From the NCBI GenBank assembly GCA_964570285.1, contig CAZMXP010000013.1:24705-88704 (forward strand): 64,000 bases of DNA. Direction: 5' to 3'. A program made the position numbers and the translations under genes. How positions within the stretch are numbered: the stretch's first letter is position 1; every line of letters begins with the position of its first letter. A model generated the notes under the pieces. That model saw only the letters and a program-made list of their open reading frames with translations, was not told the origin of the DNA and did no database searches. Shown one piece after another: positions 9,901-16,983 of the stretch. Source of the DNA: CAZMXP01 sp964570285 (GTDB lineage: Bacteria; Planctomycetota; PLA2).

Positions 9901-10248
9901 GGTGGCCGGGTCCTCGTAGACGAACGGCCTGTCCGGAAGGTACTCGCGACTCGTCGTCAGCAGGCTGTTCGGCCGCCGCGCAAGCTGGTTGTTGAGGCCG
10001 AAGAAGACCTTCATCGTCGGGCGGAAGTGGATCCCGCGCAGCACGATGACGTCCCCGACGAAGGTCACCTGCACCCCGGCGGGGACCCCGCCGCCGAGGG
10101 CGGAGAACTGCGGGGATACCGCCGAGGTCCCGCCGTTCAGGATGTGAACGAACGGGATCGCCATCTCGTTGCTGCTGAACGTGCCGCCACAGCCCGCGAC
10201 GACGGCGCACAACGCCGCCACCGCGCAGAACAGTTTCCTGCGCTCCAT
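3991..10248 (-). CDS. Giant lipoprotein with IPT/TIG repeats and a C-terminal FG-GAP propeller
   Basis: The 2085-residue product has a lipoprotein signal (VVAGC, Cys near 20), so it is probably anchored in a membrane and exposed outside the cytoplasm. The first ~1650 residues hold about ten or more Ig-like IPT/TIG units, each with a form such as PxxGxxxGGxxVxxxGxxF (for example ASGPVAGGNEVMLFGANF and DTGLISGGEQVILLGANF). The last ~400 residues carry at least six FG-GAP/VCBS calcium-binding motifs such as DFDGDGDDD, DADKDGKVD and DLNGDGIID, expected to form a beta-propeller. A GGAGG Shine-Dalgarno lies before the ATG at 10248. Family knowledge suggests a surface adhesin or structural protein; ligand unknown. 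Confidence 0.85.
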   Translation of the reverse strand: MERRKLFCAVAALCAVVAGCGGTFSSNEMAIPFVHILNGGTSAVSPQFSALGGGVPAGVQVTFVGDVIVLRGIHFRPTMKVFFGLNNQLARRPNSLLTTSREYLPDRPFVYEDPATGAKTTLEVAVPFEYTHTQEVRITVPPALACNAAFTNPILRLYGDDGSSFPLADIYFIVGPRCIATTPNRGVDIGGFDVIVHGDFLSPYTQVAFRYLDPADGIVKTVGDTPGTDITELYVDRHTLIIPKWPGIVPDSTHGLAEELKADLLLYESIDDIVGSIALEPGLDGTPPCSVIDHVGPELRLEPKGVRNSEKADAFTFLPTGTTDYPSIAGIVPEFGSEVGGNTVIIHGDQFDAFTADLSNPADPGVGIECPPGSGTFVPPLKATLVDRQTLVIVMPPCEVDIPREVDFCLKNKYSMDHPGGPAAAGPSGACIIFPDIYTYIPVPPIVPPVVTAIHPAVPGAPPPRGLGHDYGLERFLVVGDWFDSDTTLNGGFEFLLPGDVVVQTERTILHNRNLIEIFTRRLPAPFYPLTADLLAGVRARNTVGHADFADAMLFKATPDAGLAPILGSIFPASGPVAGGNEVMLFGANFDTTTTARFGGVAATDVQFIHSGLLIAKAPAAGGPGVVAVDVVDEGVASGSLPYTYTATPAPPCPALGFLLPDRGSATGGYSILAYGIDFSPTVRVEFGVDDGNWSPEIFYVTKNLVRVEVPEAFPEQIGAVVKVGATDPLNGCDVSLRSVDFTYIAAQMAAPEILYVDTTVEVPITPTDFPALRVPGGDRMLVIGRNFDQMTTFDITKPQASATKASCTSVAVLTPNIAVMRSPASPNGLPGLADLKAHNAFGDSPAFTVEYVQPGPPKILDVRNLDDGTTTAPIDGNERLLIFGDNFFAPLSVRLIGCNAAAPATLLTVTLVAPAVTLVEDHLIGVNIPPNTFCEGPLDIEVVTDWGVASFDTPAGAPIFMLLGPQPPRVDGVYPQKFNSNGGEEAVFFGRNLTASTAFAVRTTLSPAGTFVPVLSARFVSESVALVKMPPLPGGMPPAGVPGVVRAEEMDPVLRAKIASPTKFTVSGDLFVVCLDNAPILLGVFPDTGLISGGEQVILLGANFLKADGTSNVSDIRFVDPALGDLFDFTAASPASLPLDSTKAANKGKYVVLNDHEILVITSARPKIAPESAGAPTNVFVVSSLGSTTLTGGYTYTNTPAVRTPFLLGITPNETRLNGGTSHLLSGVFLTEADRIVLTRPSDGAKVTIPVPGAATSEVNDSFIVFVMPPLDPPFKAGDILEVHAEKDFGGGVLVSNKLLLALKVTFAGPPVITPDLAPKTGGAFGGTLVTITGSVFTSNSQVLFGTMPARHVVFVSPTTLIAVAPTLPVDVPDPGIDLKNIHTASGVVDVAVFTQGGWAVLPGGYTFTPETPTVVSCSPEKIAEGATVRVTVIGTNFVPDLTTAASSLGGTITNPLVEHFGRFSFDYKAPTFPAKTDGPKADSVTISTNQGVAAKKCDLSIQLRPYANSCTSSYTVNSHASPTSGVEAGSFVKVTIDGGNFTPGGGLMLTYRTGKKQALTEIPAGVPPTLGGQFWVSADGKKLIFTPPYRLSSGSPTLVDGNGNVGPVDVAYTAPSGLAALLDDCFTYVPTFIDFESYLYGVPFAYPLYSAPGKITVADVNRDGVNDAVVLAQNTTANGAGDDPSLPDAFLYQADTFGTLDVNGDGKAPDFAGTFTIKTVNHLGVRTFVPSGGRGQDIRVANLDRSLNASGVDVNPELEIIVPVVVPGSGGNRTRVLLADVTASGSIGSLTLLTPGIASSEWIAGIAVGRFDDTSPHPDIAILTNGADTSARKLVIFKSTAAFTYTSVSYSLPAPFDTYSPGHLAAGDFDGDGDDDLIWGQFEKDGVNMPETYDILVAKVDSTAGTVGTPTSLTNFKGAQTWDIEIFDADKDGKVDAIVHIRWRAGGGFFGPGIYRGGGFATVLDPLGSLTANFYNETNYRFHPFEIGGDSCGMAHGDLNGDGIIDIATVDDFGEILIHYGDGTGRFATENRSWQYLTSDTLFFTFVQGLDIGDVNGDGLGEMWLCDLGGPPFNIALWLNRSR

Positions 10249-10380
10249 CGAAACACCCTCCTGTCAGGCCGCCCCCCCTTCCCAGCGGGGGACGGCTCGC
10301 TTGCCGCTCTTCTGCGGCAGCGCGTCGGCGGGCGGCGGGGCGTCCGACCCCGGACCGCCGGCCATGGTTCTTCTGCCCCC

Positions 10381-10386
10381 GTTATA
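10381..10386 (-). promoter_or_regulatory. Possible -10 box TATAAC for the giant lipoprotein gene
   Basis: TATAAC on the minus strand in the 190-base gap between two minus-strand genes, giving a leader of about 125 bases. A CCCGC-TTTT-GCGGG hairpin at 10412-10425 sits just upstream and may mark the 3' end of the gene at 10439-11272. No -35 is evident. Confidence 0.35.
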
Positions 10387-10438
10387 GAGGAGTGTCCCGA
10401 TCCGGGGCAAGCCCGCTTTTGCGGGAATCGGTGACCGG

Positions 10439-11272
10439 CTACCTGGGAACGGGGTGACGTCGCGCCGGCAGGACGCTCCCCCCGCCCTCGCCGCCGCATT
10501 GGAAGAACACTCGTCCCGCCACGTCCCACTTTCTCGACGTGGCGGGATCCTCGCGGAAGCGGCCGAGGAAGCGCGGCGCGCCGTCCTCGCCGATCTCGGC
10601 GAAGGCGCTCTCCCGCGACCCCTCCTCGACCAGCCAGGCGATCTCCCCCGGATGCGGCCTCGTGCCGACGCGCACGAGCAGATAGTCGAAACGCCGGATC
10701 TGCGGGGTCTCGATGGGGGAGGGGAGCGCGATGACGAGGCTCCGCTCCACCGCGCTGATCGCCACATGGAAGGCGAGGATCGATCCCGCCGCCGCGAGGC
10801 ACGCCGCCACGAGCGCCCTCCCCCCCTCGCGCTCCCCCCCTTCCCATTCGAGCAGCGCGCGCGCGACCCAGAGCCCCCAGAGCAGCATGCAGAAACCGGT
10901 GAAGAGCGCCGCCGTCGCCCTCATGCCCACCGCGTGGGCGATCATCATCAGGGGTGCGGGGATCAGGGCGGCCCAGAGCGCCGTGACGGCGCTGGGGGCG
11001 ACCATGGCCGCCAGCGGCCACTCGCGGCCGAGGATGCGCGCGGCTGGAATCGCCGCGAGCCACCCTCCGGCCGCGAGCGCGACGAGCATCACCGTCACCG
11101 CGGCGCCGACCGCACGCGCGTCGGAAGGCGCGCACCCGCGCGCATGGAGCCAGAGCGCGAGCAGCAGGCCCGGCAGCAGCACGAGCAGCGCCGCTGCCCC
11201 CTTGCCTCTCAGCGCGGCCGCCGCCTCCGAGGGCCTGAACGCGAAGAGCAGCGGGGCGACGAGGGGGGACAC
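10439..11272 (-). CDS. Multi-pass membrane protein of unknown function (Yip1-like hydropathy)
   Basis: A 277-residue protein with a GTG start at 11272. It has about five hydrophobic segments between residues ~25 and ~190, then a soluble C-terminal ~85 residues (FDYLLVRVGTRPHPGEIAWL onward) rich in charged and aromatic residues. The layout of a short cytoplasmic N-terminus followed by clustered helices recalls Yip1-domain proteins, but I cannot confirm the family. A TATCAT box lies 6 bases before the GTG. The gene is divergent from the MMPL transporter, which suggests a shared control region. Confidence 0.7.
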   Translation of the reverse strand: MSPLVAPLLFAFRPSEAAAALRGKGAAALLVLLPGLLLALWLHARGCAPSDARAVGAAVTVMLVALAAGGWLAAIPAARILGREWPLAAMVAPSAVTALWAALIPAPLMMIAHAVGMRATAALFTGFCMLLWGLWVARALLEWEGGEREGGRALVAACLAAAGSILAFHVAISAVERSLVIALPSPIETPQIRRFDYLLVRVGTRPHPGEIAWLVEEGSRESAFAEIGEDGAPRFLGRFREDPATSRKWDVAGRVFFQCGGEGGGSVLPARRHPVPR

Positions 11273-11278
11273 GCCGCG

Positions 11279-11288
11279 ATGATAAGCT
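11279..11288. promoter_or_regulatory. Overlapping divergent -10-like boxes
   Basis: On the minus strand TATCAT (11284-11279) lies 6 bases before the GTG at 11272. On the plus strand TAAGCT (11283-11288) lies 8 bases before the ATG at 11297. The two boxes overlap, so transcription of the two genes could be mutually exclusive. No -35 elements are visible. Confidence 0.4.
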
Positions 11289-11296
11289 CGCCGTCG

Positions 11297-13489
11297 ATGC
11301 GCTGGCTTGCGGGACCGCGGGGGAGGCTCGTGTTGCTGCTCGCCGGCCTCGGGGCGGCGGTCTCGCTCTGGGCGCTGCCTCGCCTGCGCTTCGACCACCA
11401 GCCCCGCTCGCTGCTGCACGCGGACGAGGAGGCGGACCGGCTGGAGGCGGAACTCGCCCGCACGTTCGGAAGCGACGACATCCTGCTGCTCGCGTGGGAG
11501 ACGCCGACCGTGCTCGATCCGGCGGCGTTCGCCCACCTCGAACGCGTCACCTCGGCTCTCGGCGAGGTGGAGGGGCTCGAAGAGATCTACAGCCTCGCGA
11601 GCGACCCGGTGCGGCTGCCGCTCGGCCCGCTCCCGCGCCGCCTGCGCCTCGAGGACCTTCAGACGGAGGGGGGGAGGGCGAGGGCGAGGGAGGCCCTCGG
11701 CAAGGCCCCGGTCTACTCCGGCACGCTCTACAACGAGGCGCTGGACGTCGTCGCGGTGGCGAGCACGCTGCGGCCGGGCAGCAGGGAGGAGCGCGACCGC
11801 TGCATCGACGCGGTCCAGGAGCTCGCCCGCCGGCTCGCGCTCCCGGGGGCGCCGATCCGCGTCTCCGGCGTGAGCGCCTTCGCGCGGGAGGCGGCGCACT
11901 ACGCGGTCCGCGACCTGCTGCGCATCGGGACGCTCGCCCTCGCGGCGTCGCTGCTCGCGCTCCTCTGGGTCGCCGGGTCGGCGCGGCTCGCGCTGCTCGC
12001 GCTCGCGAGCACGGGCCTGCCCCCGCTGCTCGCCCTCGGCGCGGCGGCGCTGCTCGGGGTTCCGGTGACGGCGATGGGGGCGGCCCTCTTCCCCGTGCTC
12101 GGCGTCATCGGCATCACCACCTCGCTGCACCTGCTCAACCTCCATGGCGAAGCCACCCGCCGGGGCGCCTCGGCCGGCGAGGCGGCCGCGGAGGCGGTAG
12201 CGGCGGTTGCCGCGCCGGTGCTGCTCGGGCTCGGCACGACCGCGGCGGCCTTCTTCTCGCTGAGCGCGACGGGCGTGCCCGCCTTCCACGCCGGCGGAAC
12301 CCTCGTGGGGCTCGGCACCCTCGCCGCGATCCCGGTCGTGCTGCTCGCCCTGCCCGCCGCGCTGGCCCGCGTGCGCCCGCCCGAGCGAGGCCGCCTCGCC
12401 CGGCGCCTCGATCGACCCCTGCTGCGCCTCTCGGCCTGGTGCGTCCGCCATGCGCGCGCGGTGGTCGCGGTCTCGCTGCTGCTCGCCCTCGCCTCGATCG
12501 CGCTGCTTCCCCGCGCGAAGGTCGGCGTCGACATCCTCGCAGCCTTCCGGCCCGGGACCGAGATCGCGCAGACCTACCGCTTCCTCGACGAGCGGCTGAC
12601 CGCGACCGTGCCGGTCGACGCGGTGCTGACGGCCCGCGCCGACGCATCGCCCGTCGAGATCCTGCGCGACCTCGAGGCCTTTTCGGCGCGCATCGAGGAG
12701 ATTCCCGGCGTCGCGAACGCGCAGAGCCTCGCGACGCTCGTGCGCTTCGGACGCTCGATCAACCCCATCCCGATCGGCGAGGAGGGGGCGCTCGCGGTGC
12801 TGCGGGCGGGCTTCCAGCACATCACCGCGCGCTTCGAGCACCTCCCGACGCGTCGCTACCGGGTCAAGGTGCGCGTGCGCGAGGGCAGCCCGCCCGAGGT
12901 GCTCGACCGCATCCGGGAGGCGTTGCCGCTGTTGCGCAGCGGGAGCGCCCAACTGACGGGCCTCTACGTGCGGGCGGTCCGCACGACCCGGGGGCTGATG
13001 GGGAACCTCCTGCGCGGCACGCTGCTGATGGCGGGGGTGGTGCTTCTGGCCGTCCTGATCGCCTTCCGGTCGTTCCGGCTGACGGCGGCCGCGGTGCTGC
13101 CCAACGTGGCCCCTCCCGCGATCGTCTTCGGGGCCGCGACCCTCCTCGGCCTGTCCCTCGACATCACCGCGATCGCCGTGGGGGCCGTCAGCATCGGCCT
13201 TGCGATCGACGGCACGCTGCACATCCTCTTCCGCCTCGTCGCCGAGCAGCGGCGACGCGGCGGAGAGGGGCGGGTGCTGCTCCGGACGCAGCGCTCCATC
13301 GGGCGCGCCCTCGTCATCTCCTCGCTCGTGCTCGTCACCGGGCTCTGCTGCCTCGCGCTGAGCGCCTTCCTCCCGACGGCCCGCTTCGGCCTCACCTCCG
13401 CGGCGATCTGCCTCGTGGCGCTGCTCGGCGACCTGCTGACGCTGCCGGCAGGCGTTACCATGAGCGGATGGCCCGCCTCCCGATCCTGA
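11297..13489 (+). CDS. MMPL/RND-superfamily transporter
   Basis: A 730-residue inner-membrane protein with the duplicated RND plan. TM1 is near residues 8-28, then a large periplasmic loop to about 190, then a cluster of five helices; TM7 is near 395, followed by a second loop and a final helix cluster beginning TLLMAGVVLLAVLIAF. SSD-like glycine- and alanine-rich helices (VLGVIGITTSLHLLN and GAVSIGLAIDGTLH) are typical of MMPL/HpnN-type exporters of lipids or hydrophobic cargo. The start at 11297 fits TM1 and the TAAGCT box; an in-frame ATG at 11279 is the alternative. It overlaps the next gene by 22 bases. Cargo unknown. Confidence 0.85.
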   Translation: MRWLAGPRGRLVLLLAGLGAAVSLWALPRLRFDHQPRSLLHADEEADRLEAELARTFGSDDILLLAWETPTVLDPAAFAHLERVTSALGEVEGLEEIYSLASDPVRLPLGPLPRRLRLEDLQTEGGRARAREALGKAPVYSGTLYNEALDVVAVASTLRPGSREERDRCIDAVQELARRLALPGAPIRVSGVSAFAREAAHYAVRDLLRIGTLALAASLLALLWVAGSARLALLALASTGLPPLLALGAAALLGVPVTAMGAALFPVLGVIGITTSLHLLNLHGEATRRGASAGEAAAEAVAAVAAPVLLGLGTTAAAFFSLSATGVPAFHAGGTLVGLGTLAAIPVVLLALPAALARVRPPERGRLARRLDRPLLRLSAWCVRHARAVVAVSLLLALASIALLPRAKVGVDILAAFRPGTEIAQTYRFLDERLTATVPVDAVLTARADASPVEILRDLEAFSARIEEIPGVANAQSLATLVRFGRSINPIPIGEEGALAVLRAGFQHITARFEHLPTRRYRVKVRVREGSPPEVLDRIREALPLLRSGSAQLTGLYVRAVRTTRGLMGNLLRGTLLMAGVVLLAVLIAFRSFRLTAAAVLPNVAPPAIVFGAATLLGLSLDITAIAVGAVSIGLAIDGTLHILFRLVAEQRRRGGEGRVLLRTQRSIGRALVISSLVLVTGLCCLALSAFLPTARFGLTSAAICLVALLGDLLTLPAGVTMSGWPASRS

Positions 13490-14124
13490 TGGCCCTGCTC
13501 CTCACCCTGGCTGCATGTGACGGGCAGCCGAAGAAAACGCCCTCCCAACCCGCCGCGGAGGGCCCTACGCCCGACCCCGTCTCGCCGCCGACCGGCATCA
13601 CCGTCCTGCAGCGCGACCACGACGACCTGCGCAAGGACCTCTCCCCCTACCTCGGAGAGGAGGCGACGGCGCCCCCCGCGGGCGCGAAGGACCTCTTCCT
13701 GAAGCGCGCCGACATCCTGCGCATGGCGCTCGATGTCGCCGTGAAGGCCGAGGCGAAGCAACTCATCGAGCAGCGCCGCGCGCGGCTCCAGGGGGAGCGC
13801 GCCAAGCTCGAGCAGGAGCGCACGACCCACTTCATCGAGATCGGCGAACTCGAGTCGATCCTGAGCGAATTCGAGAAGGGCGTGGCGAGCATCCCGAAGG
13901 GGTTCACCGAAGCGGAGATGCGCGACCAGGCGAGCGACCTGCGCGAACTCGTGCGCGAACTCGCGGGGAGCATCGACAAGGTCGTCGAGGAGTTGGCCGA
14001 GGTCGAACGCATCCTCATCGAGACCCCGGAGGCGATCGTCCACCCGGGTGGGACGCTCCTCTTCAGGGAGCGGGAGGCTCTCGCGGCGCTCCGCGCACAG
14101 ATCGAGGCCCTTCCTCAGGGATGA
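13468..14124 (+). CDS. Coiled-coil lipoprotein, function unknown
   Basis: A 218-residue product with signal peptide and LAAC lipobox (Cys17), a proline-rich linker to about residue 45, then long charged helices (RRARLQGERAKLEQERTTHF and later RELVRELAGSIDKVVEELAE) that should form coiled coil. Starting at 13468 gives a normal-length signal; the alternative ATG at 13489, which would overlap the MMPL stop, leaves too short a signal. It is translationally linked to the MMPL gene, so it could be a periplasmic partner of that exporter, although no adaptor-family motif is seen. Confidence 0.75.
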   Translation: MARLPILMALLLTLAACDGQPKKTPSQPAAEGPTPDPVSPPTGITVLQRDHDDLRKDLSPYLGEEATAPPAGAKDLFLKRADILRMALDVAVKAEAKQLIEQRRARLQGERAKLEQERTTHFIEIGELESILSEFEKGVASIPKGFTEAEMRDQASDLRELVRELAGSIDKVVEELAEVERILIETPEAIVHPGGTLLFREREALAALRAQIEALPQG

Positions 14125-14299
14125 GGCGATAGGGGGTGGGGCGCGGGGAGGGGGCGGCCTCCCCCTCCCTGCCCGCGCGGTACTCCTCGCGCAGCACCTC
14201 CGCCGACTCCCGCGCCTTCGCGAACCCGCGTTCGCCGACGAGCGCGCGCAGCGCACGCAGCGCAGCCCCCCCCGCCCGGCGGAAGAAACTGTCGGACAC
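14063..14299 (-). CDS. Small hypothetical protein
   Basis: A possible 78-residue protein with a GTG start at 14299, antisense to the last 62 bases of the upstream lipoprotein gene. Third codon positions are strongly G/C up to about 14125 and mixed after that, so the N-terminal two-thirds looks coding. That part is helical and basic (GERGFAKARESAEVLREEY). No family recognised. It fills the otherwise empty gap before the PilZ gene but may be spurious. Confidence 0.35.
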   Translation of the reverse strand: MSDSFFRRAGGAALRALRALVGERGFAKARESAEVLREEYRAGREGEAAPSPRPTPYRLIPEEGPRSVRGAPREPPAP

Positions 14300-14336
14300 G
14301 CCCCCTAGGCTACACCGCATTCAAGGGGCCCCAACC

Positions 14337-14717
14337 ATGGACGGACAGCAATCCCAGGTCCCCGGCGGCGAGGAGCGGAGACGGGCCGAGCGGCTGGAGC
14401 AGCGCTGCAAGGTCTCCTTCCGGCGCATTCGCCAAGGGACCTCCGACGAGAAGCGCGTCGCGGGCGAGACGCTCAACCTGAGCGCGAGCGGCGTCTGCCT
14501 CGTGAGCCCCGAGGCGATCCCTCCCGAAAGCCAGATCGCGCTGGAGATGGCGCTCGAAGGGCTCGAGGGCCCCGTCATGGCGATCGGTCGGGTAGTCTGG
14601 TGCGACCAAGAGCGGGGCTCCTACCGCCTCGGCATCTGCTTCACGTGGTTGCGGGAGCAGGACCGCAAGTCGCTGGCGGTCATCGCCGACTACGTGCGCT
14701 CGCGCTCCAAGGGCTGA
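14337..14717 (+). CDS. PilZ-domain protein
   Basis: A 126-residue single-domain protein. The cyclic-di-GMP switch motif is present: an RRRAER/R-rich N-terminal loop (residues ~14-30) followed by NLSASGVCL (near 51), the degenerate form of (D/N)xSxxG, then a beta-barrel ending VVWCDQERGSYRLGICF. PilZ domains bind cyclic di-GMP to control motility, polysaccharide or other processes. It opens the tightly packed run PilZ-phosphatase-dapB-thiE and may be co-transcribed with it; a TACACC box lies 20 bases before the ATG. Output partner not evident. Confidence 0.85.
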   Translation: MDGQQSQVPGGEERRRAERLEQRCKVSFRRIRQGTSDEKRVAGETLNLSASGVCLVSPEAIPPESQIALEMALEGLEGPVMAIGRVVWCDQERGSYRLGICFTWLREQDRKSLAVIADYVRSRSKG

Positions 14718-14718
14718 C

Positions 14719-15156
14719 GTGGCATACAACTTCTCGTGGGTCGTCCCCGACCGGGTCGGCGGCATGGCGCTGCCGAGCCGCGAGGACTTGGACTGGCTCG
14801 CCGAGATGGGCGTGACCGCGCTCGTGTCCCTGACGCTGGAGCGGCCCCCGAGCCCCCCCGACATCGAGGTGTTCCACGTGCCGGTCCCGGACATGGAATC
14901 GCCCTCCCTCGACACGCTCCACGCCGTCGTCACCTTCATGCGCAGCATCGTCCACGAGGGCGGCAAGGTCATCGTCCACTGCCATGCGGGCCTCGGCCGC
15001 ACCGGCACGACGCTCGCCGCCTACCTCGTCTCCGACGGCCTGGACGCGGAGGCGGCGATCCTGCGCGTGCGCACGCTGCGGCCGGGCTCCATCGAGACGC
15101 GGGAGCAGGAGGCCGCGATCCGCGAGTACGCCGAACTGATGGGGATGGCACCGTGA
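14719..15156 (+). CDS. Dual-specificity / tyrosine phosphatase-like protein
   Basis: A 145-residue protein starting with GTG one base after the PilZ stop. The catalytic P-loop is HCHAGLGRTGT with nucleophile Cys88 and Arg94 (CX5R), and an aspartate-containing loop (PVPDMESPS) precedes it as a candidate general acid. Size and the N-terminal VPDRVGGMALPSREDLDWL resemble small PTPMT1-like or archaeal-type DSPs. It may dephosphorylate protein Tyr/Ser/Thr or a phospholipid. Its stop overlaps the dapB GTG (GTGA). Confidence 0.85.
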   Translation: MAYNFSWVVPDRVGGMALPSREDLDWLAEMGVTALVSLTLERPPSPPDIEVFHVPVPDMESPSLDTLHAVVTFMRSIVHEGGKVIVHCHAGLGRTGTTLAAYLVSDGLDAEAAILRVRTLRPGSIETREQEAAIREYAELMGMAP

Positions 15157-15896
15157 AGAGGCGCGTGCTCGTCGTCGGCGCGAAGGGGCGCGTCGGCTCC
15201 TGCATCGTCGCCGGCGTGAAGAAGGCGGCCGATCTCGAACTGGCGGGCGCGATCGATCTCGGCGACAGCATCGCGGAGACCGCGGCGCGGGAGAGGCCGG
15301 AGGTCGCGGTCGATTTCACGCTGCCCGGAGCGGTCTTCGACAACGTGACGGCCATCCTGTCGGCCGGCGTGCATGCGGTCGTGGGCACCACGGGGCTCGC
15401 CGAGGAGCAGTTGCGCCGGCTCGACTCGCTCGCGCGGGAGCGGCGCGTCGCCTGCCTCGTCGCCCCGAACTTCGCGCTCGGCGCGGTGCTGATGATGCGC
15501 TTCGCCGAAGAGGCGGCCCGGCACTTCGCGTGGGTCGAGGTGGTCGAACGCCACCACGAGAACAAGCAGGACGCCCCGTCGGGCACCGCACACATGACCG
15601 CGGAGCGCCTCGCGCGCGCCCGGGCCGAGCGCCCGCCCGAGATCCTCGGCCACGAAAGCGCGCCGGGGGCGCGGGGGGGGCGGGTCGACGGGATCCCCGT
15701 GCACTCCCTCCGGCTTCCGGGGTCGATGGCGCACCAGGAGGTCTGGTTCGGCGGGCCGGGCGAGACGCTGGTGATCCGCCACGACACGATCAATCGGGAG
15801 GTCTACGTCCCGGGCGTGCTGCTCGCGGTGCGGCGCATCGGGGCGAGGGCCGGCCTGATCCGCGGGCTGGAGCCGATCCTGTGGCCGGAAGGCTGA
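15153..15896 (+). CDS. dapB: 4-hydroxy-tetrahydrodipicolinate reductase
   Basis: A 247-residue enzyme of the diaminopimelate/lysine pathway that reduces hydroxy-tetrahydrodipicolinate with NAD(P)H. The N-terminal Rossmann motif is GAKGRVG, followed by VDFTLP and VVGTTGL. The substrate loop VERHHENKQDAPSGTA carries the diagnostic HHxxKxDxPSGTA residues. Length is close to the usual 240-270. The GTG start overlaps the phosphatase stop. No other dap gene is nearby. Confidence 0.93.
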   Translation: MKRRVLVVGAKGRVGSCIVAGVKKAADLELAGAIDLGDSIAETAARERPEVAVDFTLPGAVFDNVTAILSAGVHAVVGTTGLAEEQLRRLDSLARERRVACLVAPNFALGAVLMMRFAEEAARHFAWVEVVERHHENKQDAPSGTAHMTAERLARARAERPPEILGHESAPGARGGRVDGIPVHSLRLPGSMAHQEVWFGGPGETLVIRHDTINREVYVPGVLLAVRRIGARAGLIRGLEPILWPEG

Positions 15897-16498
15897 GCGC
15901 GGTCCTCGTCACGACGGAGGAGGGCGACCGGGAAGAGGCCCTGGGCATCACCGGGCGCGCGCTGCAAGGGGGTCTCAGCGCCGTGGTCGTGCGGCGCCCG
16001 CGCGCCACCGCGCGGGAGGTCTTCGAACTCGCGAGGCAGTTGCGCCCGGCGACGCGGCGCCTCGGCTGCCTGCTGATCGTCAGCGACCGGGCCGACGTGG
16101 CCCTCGCCGCCGATGCCGACGGCGTCCACCTCGGCGCGCGGTCTCTGCCGCCGGCGGCGGCGCGGCGCATCCTCGCCCCGGGCATGCTGCTCGGCATGTC
16201 GGTCCACAACCTCGACGAGGCGGGGCAGGCGGAGGAGGAGGGGGCCGACTACCTCTTCTTCGGCCCGGTCTTCGCGACCGCGAGCCACCCCGGATCCGAA
16301 CCGGTCGGGCTCGAGGCGTATCGCGAGGCGGTGCTGCGCTGCCGGATCCCGGTGCTCGCGATCGGCGGCGTCGACGCAGGCAACGTGCGCGACGTCGCCG
16401 CGGCGGGCGGCACCGGTGCCGCCTCGATCCGCGCCTACTACGACGCGCCCGATGCCGCCGAGACGGCCCGCTGCTTCCGGGCGGCGTTCGGAGGCTGA
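15881..16498 (+). CDS. thiE: Thiamine-phosphate synthase
   Basis: A 205-residue TIM-barrel enzyme joining HMP-pyrophosphate and HET-phosphate to make thiamine monophosphate. Diagnostic segments are SDRADVALAADADGVHLG, YLFFGPVFATASHPG and VLAIGGVDAGNV. The usual LRxK pattern in the first strand is changed to VVVRRPRA. The start is GTG at 15881, inside the last codons of dapB. Its stop overlaps the ATG of the next gene, and thiL follows one gene later, consistent with a thiamine function in this operon. Confidence 0.9.
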   Translation: MAGRLSAVLVTTEEGDREEALGITGRALQGGLSAVVVRRPRATAREVFELARQLRPATRRLGCLLIVSDRADVALAADADGVHLGARSLPPAAARRILAPGMLLGMSVHNLDEAGQAEEEGADYLFFGPVFATASHPGSEPVGLEAYREAVLRCRIPVLAIGGVDAGNVRDVAAAGGTGAASIRAYYDAPDAAETARCFRAAFGG

Positions 16499-16983
16499 TG
16501 CGCTTCTCGCGGTGGCTGCGCCCGGCGCGGTTCGTGCTGCTCTTCGCCGTCGCCGTGGCGGCCGCGCTGCTCGTCCGCACCTATAGCCGGTTCACGCTGC
16601 CCGAGGGCGACCTCTCGCTCTCGCCGTGGTGCCTCGGCGGCAGCACGGTCTGGACCGTGCGACGCGATGCCCAGGACCCCATCGACCGCGACAGTCGCGT
16701 CGTCTACGAGATGGAGCAGCAGGGGCAGATCTACGCGCGCTTCGGCGTGGTGCGGGGAGTGCCGGGCGACCTCATCGGCTCGAGCGACGGCCTCCTGACG
16801 GTCAACGGGAGGCCGGTCGGACCCCTGCCGATCCGCGGGGAGGCGATGGGCGCCGTGCCGCCGGGCCACTACCTGATCCTCGCGAACAGCCCCGAGGAGA
16901 AGCGCTATCCCGACTCCCGCCATCTCGGCTTCATCCCCGAGGCCCGCATCCGGGGGATAATCCGGTTCGTCATCCGTGGTTAG
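16498..16983 (+). CDS. Signal-peptidase-I-like (S26) protein lacking the catalytic dyad
   Basis: A 161-residue protein with one N-terminal transmembrane helix (residues ~12-28) and S26 landmarks: FTLPEG at the serine box, VPGDLI, an internal NGRPVGPLPIRGEA strand and DSRHLGFIPEARIRG (the SGDSR / box E region). At the nucleophile position where families have SGS-M-xP the sequence reads PEGDLSLSP, and the lysine of the KRxxGxPGD box is replaced by VVRGVPGD. By this alignment both Ser and Lys are missing. It is therefore probably a non-proteolytic S26 homologue, co-transcribed between thiE and thiL. Confidence 0.7.
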   Translation: MRFSRWLRPARFVLLFAVAVAAALLVRTYSRFTLPEGDLSLSPWCLGGSTVWTVRRDAQDPIDRDSRVVYEMEQQGQIYARFGVVRGVPGDLIGSSDGLLTVNGRPVGPLPIRGEAMGAVPPGHYLILANSPEEKRYPDSRHLGFIPEARIRGIIRFVIRG

